Shown in pieces: positions 1-9,436 of a stretch of 46,626 bases of DNA. A program made the translations under genes and the position numbers. The number at the start of each line of letters is the position of its first letter. The first letter of the stretch is position 1. A model generated the notes under the pieces. It had not been told where the DNA came from and did not search any database. It saw nothing but the letters and a program-made list of their open reading frames with translations. Origin of the DNA: Lachnospiraceae bacterium (lineage in GTDB: Bacteria; Bacillota; Clostridia; Lachnospirales; Lachnospiraceae); the NCBI GenBank assembly GCA_016283775.1, contig JAEENL010000056.1, forward strand, positions 1 through 46,626, given 5' to 3'.

Positions 1-874
1 AATACCCTTTTACATAGGTCTCAAAAAGCTCGAGCGACAGGCTTACCTTTGAAAGATCCCGCTCGTCCTCTGCCGCGGTATTTGCGCCAAACCTTATGGA
101 ATCTCCGAAGTCAAAGATCGAAAGACCGGGCATTACCGTATCGAGGTCTATGACGCATATTCCTTTTCCCGTTTCGGAATCGAGCATTATGTTGTTGAGC
201 TTTGTGTCGTTATGTGTGACACGGAGCGGAAGAAAGCCGTTTTTAAGCCTGTCCGCACAGTATTCCATATCGGCCTTGTGAGCCTCAAAGAACGCTATCT
301 CGTCACGCACGGAAGCCGCGCGGCCGCATACATCCGCAGCTACGGCAGCCTGAAAAGCTTCATAACGCTTAGGTGTATTGTGAAAATCGGGTATCGTCTC
401 GACCAGCTTTGACGCGTCAAATGATGCCATCTGACCGGAAAATCTTCCAAACGCTACGCCGCTCTGGAAAAAGTCGTCGTCATATCTCACCTTGTCAAGG
501 CTCACAGCATGGGTTATAAAGGTGTACATACGCCAATAACTTCCGATGCTGTCTACAAAATATGCTTTTCCTTCCGCGGTCCGTAACGGATTCAGAGTCT
601 CTCTCTCAACATCTCCGCCGCGCTCTCTGATCTTTTCCTTCAGAAAATCCGTAACGAGTACGATGTTCCTCATAAGGCTCTCGGGATCCTTGAACACCTC
701 CGTGTTCATCCTCTGAAGGATATATCTTTTTTCAACGCCCGATTCGTCACATTTTACCAGAAACGTATCGTTGATGTGCCCGTTCCCGTATTTCTCGCAA
801 TATACCACGTTTCCGGGGAGGCAGAACGCCTCAAGTGCTTCATTTTTCTTTGCGCAGATCTCTTCTCTTGTCAT
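1..874 (-). CDS. NahK-like N-acetylhexosamine/sugar kinase (APH fold), C-terminus beyond window
   Basis: I translated this partial gene directly from the minus strand; it starts at ATG 874 (protein MTREEICAKKNEALEAF) and is still open at base 1, giving about 291 residues. It has the APH-type kinase core: a catalytic loop HNDTKLNN near residue 220 and the metal-binding DLDTVMPG about 20 residues later, followed by FDFGDSIRFGA. That combination is characteristic of the N-acetylhexosamine 1-kinase (NahK, often mis-annotated as mucin desulfatase) branch, which phosphorylates GlcNAc or GalNAc at C1 using ATP in the cytoplasm. It is the last visible gene of a glycan operon, 9 bp behind the oxidoreductase, which suits a role in trapping imported amino sugar. 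The lacto-N-biose phosphorylase that partners NahK in bifidobacteria is not in the window. An unrelated APH-family sugar kinase remains possible. Confidence 0.75.
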   Translation of the reverse strand, partial: MTREEICAKKNEALEAFCLPGNVVYCEKYGNGHINDTFLVKCDESGVEKRYILQRMNTEVFKDPESLMRNIVLVTDFLKEKIRERGGDVERETLNPLRTAEGKAYFVDSIGSYWRMYTFITHAVSLDKVRYDDDFFQSGVAFGRFSGQMASFDASKLVETIPDFHNTPKRYEAFQAAVAADVCGRAASVRDEIAFFEAHKADMEYCADRLKNGFLPLRVTHNDTKLNNIMLDSETGKGICVIDLDTVMPGLSIFDFGDSIRFGANTAAEDERDLSKVSLSLELFETYVKGY

Positions 875-883
875 AACAAAAAA

Positions 884-2137
884 CTACCTTTTCCTAAGAT
901 CATCCATATAGAAAACTTTTCCGTTGACTCTTGACTGCTCGGCTGCGTATGCCATGAGATGGCTTTCTACAGAAAGCTCGATACCCGAACGGATCTCGAC
1001 CTTTTCACCTTTGTGTTCAAGAGCGTTGAGGAAATCCATGGTCAGACGGTAATCGCCACCGCCGTGGAAGCCTTCCTCGCTGTTCACGTCGATCTTTCTG
1101 ACTTCGCCCTCATAGAGATAGTTGGGTGAGTACTTTGTGACCGTAATGAAATCTTCGGAATCGTCTCCGCAGATGTCGCCGTTCTCGCACATGACTTTGA
1201 TGGTCCTGTGCATCTTGTTTGTAAGGCCGCTCAAATGGAACGTAGCCGTTACGCCGTTTTCAAACTCGATATCCGTGACCTGATTGTCGCAGACATTGTT
1301 GTCGCAGCGGAATACACAGCGTCCGTAAGGGCCTTCTCTCAAGGCCTTTAAGATGCCTTCCTCGGACTGGTCCTCGGTAAGCACCGTTGCAGGCCATTCT
1401 CCGCGTATCGGCAGATATGCCTTTTTGCCGTCAAAGCGGCAGGTGTCGGCGCACGGACAGTCGAGGCATCTGTCGGTCGAGCCTTCAGGTGCGTTTTCCG
1501 GCCTAAAGAACGAGAGGTTGCCGAAAGAGGATATCTTTTTGGCATTGCTCCCGACGAGCCAGAGAAGTATGTCCATGTCATGACACGATTTTTGCATGAT
1601 TATCGGGCTTGAGAGGTCGGAATTACGCCAGTTGCCGCGCACAAAGGAATGAGCCATGTGGAAGTTTCCCACATTTTCGGCGTGCTGGATGGTGATCACC
1701 CTGCCGAGCTCTCCGGAATCGATGATCTGCTTGATCGCGGAGAAAAACCTCGTATAGCGCAGTACATGGCAAACAACTACGGTACAACCCTTTTCCTTTG
1801 CCTTGTCCCTTATCTCGATGCACTCATGCACATCGGGAGAGATAGGCTTTTCGAGGAGAATGTCGTAACCCAGGTCCATCGCAGTCATCGCCTGAGCGTA
1901 ATGATCCCTGTCCATGGTCGCCAATATCACAGCATCGGCAACCTTCCCAAGGCGGAAGAATTCGTCCGTGCTTGAAAAAGCCATATCTTCGGGAATCTTG
2001 AAATCCGCGCACGCGCAGTCCCTTTTTTCCTTGTTGATATCAACCACAGCCACGATCTCGGCTCCCGCCTTTTCGTATGCATATCTGGCGTAGATCATTC
2101 CTCTTTGTCCCGCGCCTATTATTGCAAGTTTCATCAT
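884..2137 (-). CDS. Gfo/Idh/MocA family oxidoreductase
   Basis: This is a cytoplasmic NAD(P)-dependent sugar oxidoreductase of 417 residues. The N-terminal Rossmann fold is clear: LAIIGAGQRG at residues 4-13 is the GxGxxG dinucleotide loop, and EKPISPDVHECIEI near residue 95 is the family EKP motif. The C-terminal alpha/beta substrate domain follows. A cysteine cluster (CLDCPCADTC, about residue 223) and CVFRCDNNVC (about residue 272) mark the subfamily and could bind metal; that is inference. The first ATG overlaps the stop of the upstream glycosidase gene by 4 bp (ATGA). The second ATG, at 2134, has the better spacing from the AGAGG ribosome site, so the protein may begin MKLAIIG. It presumably oxidises or epimerises a sugar released by the operon's surface enzyme; the substrate cannot be told from sequence. 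Confidence 0.88.
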   Translation of the reverse strand: MMKLAIIGAGQRGMIYARYAYEKAGAEIVAVVDINKEKRDCACADFKIPEDMAFSSTDEFFRLGKVADAVILATMDRDHYAQAMTAMDLGYDILLEKPISPDVHECIEIRDKAKEKGCTVVVCHVLRYTRFFSAIKQIIDSGELGRVITIQHAENVGNFHMAHSFVRGNWRNSDLSSPIIMQKSCHDMDILLWLVGSNAKKISSFGNLSFFRPENAPEGSTDRCLDCPCADTCRFDGKKAYLPIRGEWPATVLTEDQSEEGILKALREGPYGRCVFRCDNNVCDNQVTDIEFENGVTATFHLSGLTNKMHRTIKVMCENGDICGDDSEDFITVTKYSPNYLYEGEVRKIDVNSEEGFHGGGDYRLTMDFLNALEHKGEKVEIRSGIELSVESHLMAYAAEQSRVNGKVFYMDDLRKR

Positions 2138-5100
2138 TTTCCTCTTTTCCTGATAAGAAAGATTGAAAGTACCGCTATCACCGCAAGGGCTCCGATGCCT
2201 CCGAGTATCCAGGGCGTGCTGCTGTTTGCGGTCTTTTTGGAATCTTCCGTTTCGGGAGCTTTGGTCACAGGTGCACTGGTGGCCGCAGGTGTTACCACGG
2301 TCTCCGGCGTATTGGTGTTTTCCTTTATTTCGGAAGTGGGTGCGGGAGTTGCCGTAGGCTCAGCCTTGGGTGCCTTTGAAACGGAAATGCTGTAAATGTC
2401 ATAGGATGCATCGGGCTGCCCATTTTCCATGGCAAGGTAGATGACCTGCGCTCTGGAATCACCCGTGTTCATCCTTACGGAAAGCGTGTACTCGCCCTCC
2501 GCAAGACTTGCGGGAACATTGAGCTTTGCCTTAACGGTGCTTCTTCCGGGAAGCCATGTGGTGGTGTCAAAATCCTGTGTCTGCTCGTAAACTACTTTTC
2601 CCGAACCGTCCTTAAGCATGAAGGTAACGGGGCAGTTGTAATAGATCGGAGCTACACCGGAGTTGTTCCATGTCACATCAAGTGTCGCCTCTTCGCCGGG
2701 AACAAGCCTCTCGGGCTTTGCGATGCTGTAAATGCCATAGTTGTAACCCATGGTGGAGAACATGGTCTCGATGTTGTAAAGATACTTGTCATACTCAGGA
2801 TCGCCCACCTTGAAATCGCAGGCAGAGCATGGTCCGAGCCATGTCGTGTGGCTGTCTCTTATCTGTGCGAGAACTGCACAGATGTTTTTGTCAAGTGCAT
2901 TGGTGCGGAAGTCGCCGTTTGCAAACTCACCACCCGAGTAGTTGAGCTTCCACCAGTCGGGCATTGCGGATGCCGCGATGTCCTCAGGAGTGGAGCCGGG
3001 CATATCGGTATTACCTGTAGCTGCCCACTCAAGGAAGGTAGGTGTGCCGCCGTCGCTTGTCACACCGAAGATGTCGTTGTACAGACCCCAGTTGTTGTTT
3101 GCCGCTACCGCGTAAGGCTTTCTGATACCTACACGGACATTGTGGAATGCGTCCACGTATGCCTGCATGAACTGCTGCGCAAGCGCGGGATCGGGGAATT
3201 CACCGGTACCTGTGGGCCATGTGTGGAACTCTGCCCAGTGTCCGAGACTTCCGACTTCAACATATGCGGTGATCGCGGGATCGTCGTAACGATCGGCAAA
3301 GGCCTTGATTATTGCAGCGTGGTATTCAAGGAGTTTCTTGCTCTTGTAGTTGGGAGAAAATCCGCAGCCACCAAGAAGTGATCTGATGGTGTCGCCGAAA
3401 TAGAATGTTCCGGCGCCTTCGCCCTCTGCATTTTCTGCCTCAAGCTCATCATAAAGCCACTGAGGGATATCCATCCTCTTGATATTGGGATCTCCGTTCA
3501 CAACGTTAGGATTGTCCATAACGAAACGGAATACCATGCGGCAGCCCTGTGCCTGCCATTTTTTGAACTGATACTGCTCTTCGAGTTCGTCAAATGCGAA
3601 TTTTCCTTTTTCGGGCTCCAGCTCGCTCCACTTTACGTCAACGTAAATGAGGTTGTGCTCGGAGAGGATGTTGTCAACATCGCCCTCGTTGATGTCGGCC
3701 CAGCCGACCCAGCCCTTGTAAGGATTGTTGTGGAAATCATATGCAGCCTTCGGATAGAATATGCCGTCTTCGCGGTTTTCCTCGACCGTTCTGCTGATCG
3801 TGAGATATCCGCTTTCGGGAAGAACATACTCGCCGTTGTTTGCATCCGCTGCGATCCTTACCGTCTTGGCGTCGCCGATGTCGGAAAGATAAAGCTGCAT
3901 GAGCACTGCATCGCTCTCGTGATACATGTAGATGCTCTTGCCTTCGGATGCAAGCTTGTTGTCGGCTGTCACTGCATAGAGTTTGCCCTTGTCGACAACA
4001 TAGTATACGTTTTCACGTCCGTCATACTTGTAGCCACCATCGCCGGTGGAGATGTAATACCAGTTGACGGTCGAAAGATCGCCGTTACCGGTAAGCATCG
4101 TATAGAGTCTTTCGTCAGACTTTACGCCGAGAAGGTTAACGTTGTTCTCATGTCTTGCATAATTACGAACGCTGTTCCAGTCGGAGAAATCAAAGTCTTC
4201 CGCTGTGATATCAAAGGTGAGCCTGTACTTGGGAACCTTTGCGAAAGAGCCGTTTTCGGCATCTCTTGCAGGTGTGAATCCCTCGGGAGTCAGTCTCTCG
4301 TAGGTGACTTCGTCTGTCTGTACGTCGTTTCTGTCAATGAGCACATAAAGATCGTCACCGACTTCATCTGTAATTTCATGCATCATAGCGATAGGAATGA
4401 TGTATTCTGCGCAATATGTGCCGGGTTCCGAAGTGGCGCCGATCACCTTGTCAAAACCTTCTACATACTGCTTTTTCATATTCCACTCAAGGATAACGGG
4501 ATCCTTTGTGTAGAAAAATTCAAGATTTCTTGTCTCGCCCCATGAATGCCAGTCCTGGAAGAGCATATCACCGGTGTTGTGATGAGCATAGCCGGAATGG
4601 ATGAGACCGGTGGCGTCATCGTTGTCGGTGCCGATGAAAAGGCTTGTGGTGTAGGCCGCAGAGCTTTCGGGATCGGTGACGCCCTTGATATAGGTCATGA
4701 CATAAAGATTGTCATTGTCGCGGAGCGCATAGAGATCGCCTAGTGAACCCTCGCCGTGTCCGATGGGCTCCAATCCTGCCCAGTCACTGTCATTTCCGTC
4801 AAGAGTGATCTTTGGCGGTTCTTCATCGATGGGTGCCGTAACTTCAAGGAATACAGGCGTCTCGGGATGATCGGGATCCTCATCGGGGAGCATCTCCCTT
4901 CCGTCCTTCATCCTGACTTTGTAAAGATCGGTGCCGCCCTGGAGCATCTCCACGGGGATAACGATCTCAAAGCCGCTGTCTGCCTTGTAATAATTCTTGA
5001 TGGGTGTTCCGGTATCGATCCTCTTGCCGTCCTTTGTCTGGTAAAGGCTACCGTTCGCCTTCAGTTCGTAGGTTGCGGAATCGGTCTCGATATAAACGGA

Positions 5101-5910
5101 ATAGTTGTTGCTGAGCGCTTTTGTGTCAGCGTGGATATAAAGATTTTTGCGGTCTGTCACGGCCTTGAGCATGATCAGGTTGGAGTTCTGGTTCACTGCG
5201 TCGTAGAGCATCGAACCCCACTGGCTCTTTGTGCCGGAGAACTGCTTTGCCGCAAGATATGCTTCAAGCTCGGCAGGTGTGAGACCTGTGATCTCGTCGG
5301 AATAAACTTCCTCAAATGTGGGAACGGTGTAGTATTCACCCACAGTCATGGGACAGTCCGCAATGTCGGCCCAGTTTGATACCGTAGCGGCATGGATCCC
5401 GATCTTTGCGGGATTTCCCATTGCTTCGAGCGGGATCGAAAATTCAAGAGTCTTCTTGTCTTTCGAAAGTCCGCGTCCTACGGGAGTGCTGGTTCCTTTA
5501 AGACCTTCCCAGTCTCCCGTGTCACCCTCGTAAACATAGAGGATATCGGTCTCGAGAAGGTAGTCGGCACCTGTGAAATACAGGTGGTTTGTGGCATTGT
5601 CGTCTGTATCGAAATAGATATGCCACGTGTCAAAATTGGCAGAGCTCGAAAGCTCCATTTTGCCGTAAAGCATGCCGTCTTTGGTAAAAGCAGAGAGCTT
5701 GGTGATCACGCCGCCGCCCGCAAATACGGGTGTGATGTGGAGCCAGTCTTCGCTTAAACCGTCCATTTCAAACGCAGCATCGCCCTCGGCGTATGCCGGG
5801 ATCTCTCCCGGCATACGGAGGCTTGTGAGAAGCATTGCAAAGAATGCAACGCCTGCTGCTATCCTTTTAAAAAGTTTCTTTCTTTCCCTTTTATACATTG
5901 CCTGCCCCAT
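2134..5910 (-). CDS. Large membrane-anchored glycoside-hydrolase-like protein with CBM9-type modules and DUF4832-like barrel
   Basis: This 1258-residue exported protein has a signal peptide at about residues 1-42 (hydrophobic run, then a candidate AYA cleavage site). Four beta-rich segments resembling CBM9/DOMON carbohydrate-binding modules follow (roughly 45-190, 230-360, 370-560, 575-715). Next is a TIM-barrel-like domain (about 730-1060) opening with NNPYKGWVGWAD and YVDVKWSELEPEKGKF, a GH42/GH-A-like first strand. A beta-sandwich (about 1070-1190) contains NNSGVAPIYYNCPV, typical of DUF4832 proteins. A Thr/Pro-rich stalk, one transmembrane helix (about 1233-1254) and an RKRGK stop-transfer end the protein; there is no LPxTG. 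A conserved-looking acid in YVEVGSLGHWAEFH is a candidate catalytic residue. Start is uncertain: MGQAM at 5910 or the Met at 5898, which begins the charged n-region. Its place beside a sugar transporter and a NahK-like kinase suggests it binds or cleaves a host or plant glycan at the cell surface. No characterised GH family can be assigned by eye. Confidence 0.72.
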   Translation of the reverse strand: MGQAMYKRERKKLFKRIAAGVAFFAMLLTSLRMPGEIPAYAEGDAAFEMDGLSEDWLHITPVFAGGGVITKLSAFTKDGMLYGKMELSSSANFDTWHIYFDTDDNATNHLYFTGADYLLETDILYVYEGDTGDWEGLKGTSTPVGRGLSKDKKTLEFSIPLEAMGNPAKIGIHAATVSNWADIADCPMTVGEYYTVPTFEEVYSDEITGLTPAELEAYLAAKQFSGTKSQWGSMLYDAVNQNSNLIMLKAVTDRKNLYIHADTKALSNNYSVYIETDSATYELKANGSLYQTKDGKRIDTGTPIKNYYKADSGFEIVIPVEMLQGGTDLYKVRMKDGREMLPDEDPDHPETPVFLEVTAPIDEEPPKITLDGNDSDWAGLEPIGHGEGSLGDLYALRDNDNLYVMTYIKGVTDPESSAAYTTSLFIGTDNDDATGLIHSGYAHHNTGDMLFQDWHSWGETRNLEFFYTKDPVILEWNMKKQYVEGFDKVIGATSEPGTYCAEYIIPIAMMHEITDEVGDDLYVLIDRNDVQTDEVTYERLTPEGFTPARDAENGSFAKVPKYRLTFDITAEDFDFSDWNSVRNYARHENNVNLLGVKSDERLYTMLTGNGDLSTVNWYYISTGDGGYKYDGRENVYYVVDKGKLYAVTADNKLASEGKSIYMYHESDAVLMQLYLSDIGDAKTVRIAADANNGEYVLPESGYLTISRTVEENREDGIFYPKAAYDFHNNPYKGWVGWADINEGDVDNILSEHNLIYVDVKWSELEPEKGKFAFDELEEQYQFKKWQAQGCRMVFRFVMDNPNVVNGDPNIKRMDIPQWLYDELEAENAEGEGAGTFYFGDTIRSLLGGCGFSPNYKSKKLLEYHAAIIKAFADRYDDPAITAYVEVGSLGHWAEFHTWPTGTGEFPDPALAQQFMQAYVDAFHNVRVGIRKPYAVAANNNWGLYNDIFGVTSDGGTPTFLEWAATGNTDMPGSTPEDIAASAMPDWWKLNYSGGEFANGDFRTNALDKNICAVLAQIRDSHTTWLGPCSACDFKVGDPEYDKYLYNIETMFSTMGYNYGIYSIAKPERLVPGEEATLDVTWNNSGVAPIYYNCPVTFMLKDGSGKVVYEQTQDFDTTTWLPGRSTVKAKLNVPASLAEGEYTLSVRMNTGDSRAQVIYLAMENGQPDASYDIYSISVSKAPKAEPTATPAPTSEIKENTNTPETVVTPAATSAPVTKAPETEDSKKTANSSTPWILGGIGALAVIAVLSIFLIRKRGK

Positions 5911-5922
5911 TAATGCATTTTA

Positions 5923-7467
5923 TCAGTGCTGATGACCGTTAACCTTGAAGAACTCGTCAAGCTGCCTCTGAACCTCGGCTACATATGTGTCGATGCCTGC
6001 TGCCTTGAGCTCTGCAAGAGCTGCGGGATAGCTGGTCTCAAAATCTACGAAACCGCACTCGATGGGAGTGAATCTCTGGTTTACAACTTCGTTGATGGCT
6101 GTCTCGATCTCTCTTACATTGGAGTTGTCGAAGTGGAATGCGATAACATCACTTGTCTTTGCGTTGTCGTCCCAGGTCTCATACATCTTGATGAAATCTT
6201 CGGTAACGTCGGAAGTGAACATGGTGTAGTTTGCGTTACGGAACATCCACTCATAGAAGTAGCCTTCAAATCCGGGATCCTTAAGAACGATACGGCCGTT
6301 CTCGATGGTGTAGTTGTCACCTTCAGGTCCATAGAGGCAGAAGAGATAGTTTTCCTGGTTCTTGTAGAGCCAGTTGAGGAACTTCATAGCGCCTGCAGCG
6401 TTTGTTGCGCTGTAAGGTACGCAGAGAACTTCACCGCCGCAAGCTGTGATGTACTTGTCAGCTGTAGGATTTAACAGATAGCTCTTGAGCTTTGCGTTGG
6501 GATCGTTGGAACGAACGGATGCGATGATCTCGTTTTCCTTGCCGAGTGAACCCTCTACCCAGAGGTATGTGCCCTGCTGCATACGGGAATCACGCTCGTT
6601 GTAGTTTGTTGTAAGCTCGTCTCTGTAGAGACTGTCGTTGTACATGCTCTGGTTGAACTGTGCAACCTTCTTGAATGCTTCTGTTTCGAAATAGCAATAT
6701 GCCTTGTGAGTCTCCTCGCCGTAAACTACGGAATCGCCTGCTGCACACCATGTGTACTGCTCGTCTGCGAAGTTTCTTGTGAGGGGCTTGAAGATGATGT
6801 CGGCAGGGCCGTTCATCTCGGGATACTTATCTGCTGCAAGTGATGCAAATTTCTTGAGGTCGTCCGCTGTCTTGATCTCGGTCATGCCAACGCCTTCAAG
6901 AATGTCCTGACGTACGCATACGAGCTGGAACATGCAGGATGAAGGTGCATAAGCTGAAGGGATACCGTACTGAACGCCGTTTACAAGTCCGCCTGCAAGC
7001 TGTGACTCAGGAATGACCTTGAGCATATCAGGGCAGTTTTCCTTGATTAGGTCGCCGATGGGCTGTGCTTCCTGCTTGTTTACCATTGTGGAAAGATCCG
7101 GAAGACCGTCCCAGTAAAGGTCGATGGGCTCTTTTGCGGCAAGAAGGATGCTCTTCTGCTCCCAATACTGATCCCAGCCCTTGTAGATGAACTTAAGCTT
7201 GATGCCGATCTCGTCAGCAAGACGAGGGTTGAGCTGATTGTTGATGAAGTTTGCCATGGAATCGGTCTCTTCACCGGGATAAAGGATAACTACCGTAGAT
7301 ACTTCACCGGGCTTGTCAGGTGCCTTGGTAGCCGTTGTTTCCTGCTTTGCGGATGCTCCCTGTGTAGGGTTGTCGTTACCTGCGGGCTTCTTCTCGTCGC
7401 CGCATCCTCCCAGTACCGACAGTGCAAGGACCGCTGTCAACAAAAGTGCGATAAATCTTTTTTTCAT
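5923..7467 (-). CDS. Sugar-binding lipoprotein of ABC transporter (extracellular solute-binding family 1)
   Basis: This 514-residue lipoprotein has a lipobox, LSVLGGC, with the lipidated cysteine near residue 22, then a Ser/Thr/Gly/Pro-rich linker and a long SBP fold (VVILYPGEETDSMANFINNQL near residue 60). It belongs to the LplA/YtcQ-type group of large sugar-binding proteins that pair with LplB and LplC/YtcP-like permeases, both of which are encoded directly upstream. It should capture the oligosaccharide outside the membrane and deliver it to the permeases at 7539-9436. The codons look strongly biased (Lys AAG, Thr ACA/ACT), consistent with high expression. The ligand is not deducible; the neighbouring NahK-like kinase hints at an amino-sugar-containing glycan (inference). 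It ends 12 bp before the glycosidase gene. Confidence 0.88.
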   Translation of the reverse strand: MKKRFIALLLTAVLALSVLGGCGDEKKPAGNDNPTQGASAKQETTATKAPDKPGEVSTVVILYPGEETDSMANFINNQLNPRLADEIGIKLKFIYKGWDQYWEQKSILLAAKEPIDLYWDGLPDLSTMVNKQEAQPIGDLIKENCPDMLKVIPESQLAGGLVNGVQYGIPSAYAPSSCMFQLVCVRQDILEGVGMTEIKTADDLKKFASLAADKYPEMNGPADIIFKPLTRNFADEQYTWCAAGDSVVYGEETHKAYCYFETEAFKKVAQFNQSMYNDSLYRDELTTNYNERDSRMQQGTYLWVEGSLGKENEIIASVRSNDPNAKLKSYLLNPTADKYITACGGEVLCVPYSATNAAGAMKFLNWLYKNQENYLFCLYGPEGDNYTIENGRIVLKDPGFEGYFYEWMFRNANYTMFTSDVTEDFIKMYETWDDNAKTSDVIAFHFDNSNVREIETAINEVVNQRFTPIECGFVDFETSYPAALAELKAAGIDTYVAEVQRQLDEFFKVNGHQH

Positions 7468-7491
7468 TTGTAAACTCCTCCTTAAAGATTG

Positions 7492-7520
7492 AAAAAAATC
7501 ACAAAGCGTTTTTTACGCTT
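7492..7520 (-). terminator. Intercistronic hairpin with U-tract before the binding-protein gene
   Basis: On the minus strand the 71-bp gap between the second permease and the binding protein holds a hairpin (AAGCGT, 5-nt loop, ACGCTT; 7504-7520), five bases, then seven T residues (7492-7498). It resembles a weak factor-independent terminator or an mRNA-end stabiliser. The separation of U-tract from stem argues against full termination, so partial readthrough or processing is more likely. Confidence 0.45.
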
Positions 7521-7538
7521 ATGCACAGATTAATGGTG

Positions 7539-8459
7539 TCACTCCTTCACCGCACCGGTCATAACGCCGTTTACAAAGTATTTCTGGATGAAGGGGTACA
7601 GGAAGATGATGGGTCCGATGGTTATGATCGTTACCGCCATCTTCATCGTTTCCGAAGGAAGCTTTATGTTTGCCGCCGCTCCCGACGGGATTCGTCCGCT
7701 GCTTATCGCGTTTACGTTTGACATTACGTTGTAAAGGATGAACTGCAGCGGGAATTTCTTTCTGTCATCAAGGAACATGAGTGCGTTCCACCATTCGTTC
7801 CAATAGTTCAGGGCGTACATCATGCCGACCGTGAGCATTGCAGTCTTGTTGAGCGGAAGCGCTATCTTCCACCAGATGTGGAACCAGCTCGCGCCGTCAA
7901 GTCTTGCCGATTCGTAGAGCGAAGTCGGAACCGAACTGAAGTAGGTCCTTAAAAGGAACATGTTCCATACGCTGAACATCGAAGGCAGGATCAAGGAGAT
8001 GTACTGATCTCTCATGTGGTAATAGTTGTTGCAGACTATGAACCACGGGATGAGACCTGCCGAGAAGATGATCGTAAAGTTGCAGAAGAACGAGATCGCG
8101 TTTCTGTATTTCAGATCCCTTATGGACAGTGAGAACGAGATCATGCTCGTTACAAGCATTGCGCAAAGTGTTCCGATCACTGTGATCGAAATGGTCACGA
8201 TGTATGATCTTGCGATGTTCGTTCCGCTGCGCGCGAAAATGTATCTGTAGGTGTCAAGCGTGAAGCCCTGCGGGATCACGGAATATCCCTTTTTTGCCAC
8301 GATGGCGTTATCCGAGAAAGATACGGCAACCACCATGAGCAGCGGGTAGAGGCACGCGATGGCAACAATTCCGATGATCGCGATCGCGATGGCCTTTACG
8401 ATGACATCGCTTGCCGAGGTATGTATTCTGTTGTGAGCTCTGTTTGCAGTGTTTTCCAT
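7539..8459 (-). CDS. Carbohydrate ABC transporter permease (LplC/YtcP-like)
   Basis: This 306-residue CUT1-family inner-membrane permease has about six transmembrane helices. The cytoplasmic EAA loop is visible as ESARLDGASWFHIWWKIALP (near residue 205), which docks on the shared ATPase. The C-terminus PFIQKYFVNGVMTGAVKE is the typical end of YtcP/LplC-like proteins. It forms a heterodimer with the upstream permease; its ATG overlaps that gene's TGA by one base, indicating translational coupling. No ATPase gene accompanies the pair, so a housekeeping MsmX/UgpC-type ATPase encoded elsewhere probably powers it. Confidence 0.92.
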   Translation of the reverse strand: MENTANRAHNRIHTSASDVIVKAIAIAIIGIVAIACLYPLLMVVAVSFSDNAIVAKKGYSVIPQGFTLDTYRYIFARSGTNIARSYIVTISITVIGTLCAMLVTSMISFSLSIRDLKYRNAISFFCNFTIIFSAGLIPWFIVCNNYYHMRDQYISLILPSMFSVWNMFLLRTYFSSVPTSLYESARLDGASWFHIWWKIALPLNKTAMLTVGMMYALNYWNEWWNALMFLDDRKKFPLQFILYNVMSNVNAISSGRIPSGAAANIKLPSETMKMAVTIITIGPIIFLYPFIQKYFVNGVMTGAVKE

Positions 8460-9436
8460 CAGAACAATCCCTCCCCGTCGTTAACTTTCTTTGCAAAATG
8501 ATTTGACAAAGTAACAAGGATAAGACCCATGACGGACTGCATGAGGCCGATGGCCGTCGTATACGAGAATCCGAGAGATCTCATTGCCGAATAAACGTAA
8601 GTATCGATAACGGCAACTTCATCGTAGAGCAATGAGTTGTTTCCTACGATACCGTAGATCATGCCGAAGTCACCGAAGAAGATACGGCCGATGCTCATGA
8701 GGCAAAGGATGATGACTGTGGGCTTTAAAAGCGGAACCGTGATGTACCATATCCTCTGGAAGCGGTTTGCGCCGTCGACCGTGGCGGCTTCATACAGAGA
8801 TGCGTCAAAGTTTGACATCGCGGCCATATAGATGATGGAGTTGTAACCGCACCATTTCCATATATCCGCGGTGATTATGATGCCTTTCCAGTACTTCGGC
8901 TCTGCATACCAGCGGATCTTGTCGTGGCCGATGCTGAGCAGGAATCTGTTGATCATACCGCTGCTGTTTGAGAAAAACGCGTAGATGATGGCTCCGACTA
9001 CTACCCATGAAAGGAAGTAAGGGAAGAACATCGCGCTCTGTGTTACTTTTTTGAATAATTTGTTCTTGATCTCGTTGAAGCAGATGGCGATGGTGATGGG
9101 GACCGCCGTGCCGAAGATCAGTCCGAAAAAGTTGATGTACAGGGTGTTGTAAACACTCTTAAGTCCCATTCCGTTGAACTTCGCGCCGGTTCCTGTGTCA
9201 ACTCCGAAAAATGCCTTGAACCACTGGAGTCCCACAAATTCACTGCCGAAAATGCCATCCAGTATCTTGTAGTCCGTGAAGGCCATCCAGATACCTGCCA
9301 TCGGAATGTACGCAAACGCGATCAGGAAGACCGTTGCAGGGATACACATCGCGTACAGCTGATGGTTTTTCTTTAATTCCCTTAACCCGCCCCTTCTTTT
9401 CGGGAGCGCCTTTGTTTTAGGTGCTTTTTCCTTCAT
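8459..9436 (-). CDS. Carbohydrate ABC transporter permease (LplB/YteP-like)
   Basis: This 325-residue CUT1 permease starts with a charged, Lys-rich cytoplasmic tail and a first helix LYAMCIPATVFLIAFAYIPM. The following AFTDYKILDGIF segment is typical of LplB/YteP-like partners. The EAA loop reads YEAATVDGANRFQRIWYITV (near residue 220). It pairs with the permease at 7539-8459 and the lipoprotein at 5923-7467 to import an oligosaccharide. Its start overlaps the stop of the acyltransferase-like gene by 4 bp (ATGA), so the genes are translationally coupled. Confidence 0.92.
   Translation of the reverse strand: MKEKAPKTKALPKRRGGLRELKKNHQLYAMCIPATVFLIAFAYIPMAGIWMAFTDYKILDGIFGSEFVGLQWFKAFFGVDTGTGAKFNGMGLKSVYNTLYINFFGLIFGTAVPITIAICFNEIKNKLFKKVTQSAMFFPYFLSWVVVGAIIYAFFSNSSGMINRFLLSIGHDKIRWYAEPKYWKGIIITADIWKWCGYNSIIYMAAMSNFDASLYEAATVDGANRFQRIWYITVPLLKPTVIILCLMSIGRIFFGDFGMIYGIVGNNSLLYDEVAVIDTYVYSAMRSLGFSYTTAIGLMQSVMGLILVTLSNHFAKKVNDGEGLF

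Noticed and set aside
3655-4545. 296-residue open frame on the plus strand
   Set aside because: It is antisense to the large surface glycosidase gene, with no ribosome site or recognisable domain; it is a codon-bias shadow.
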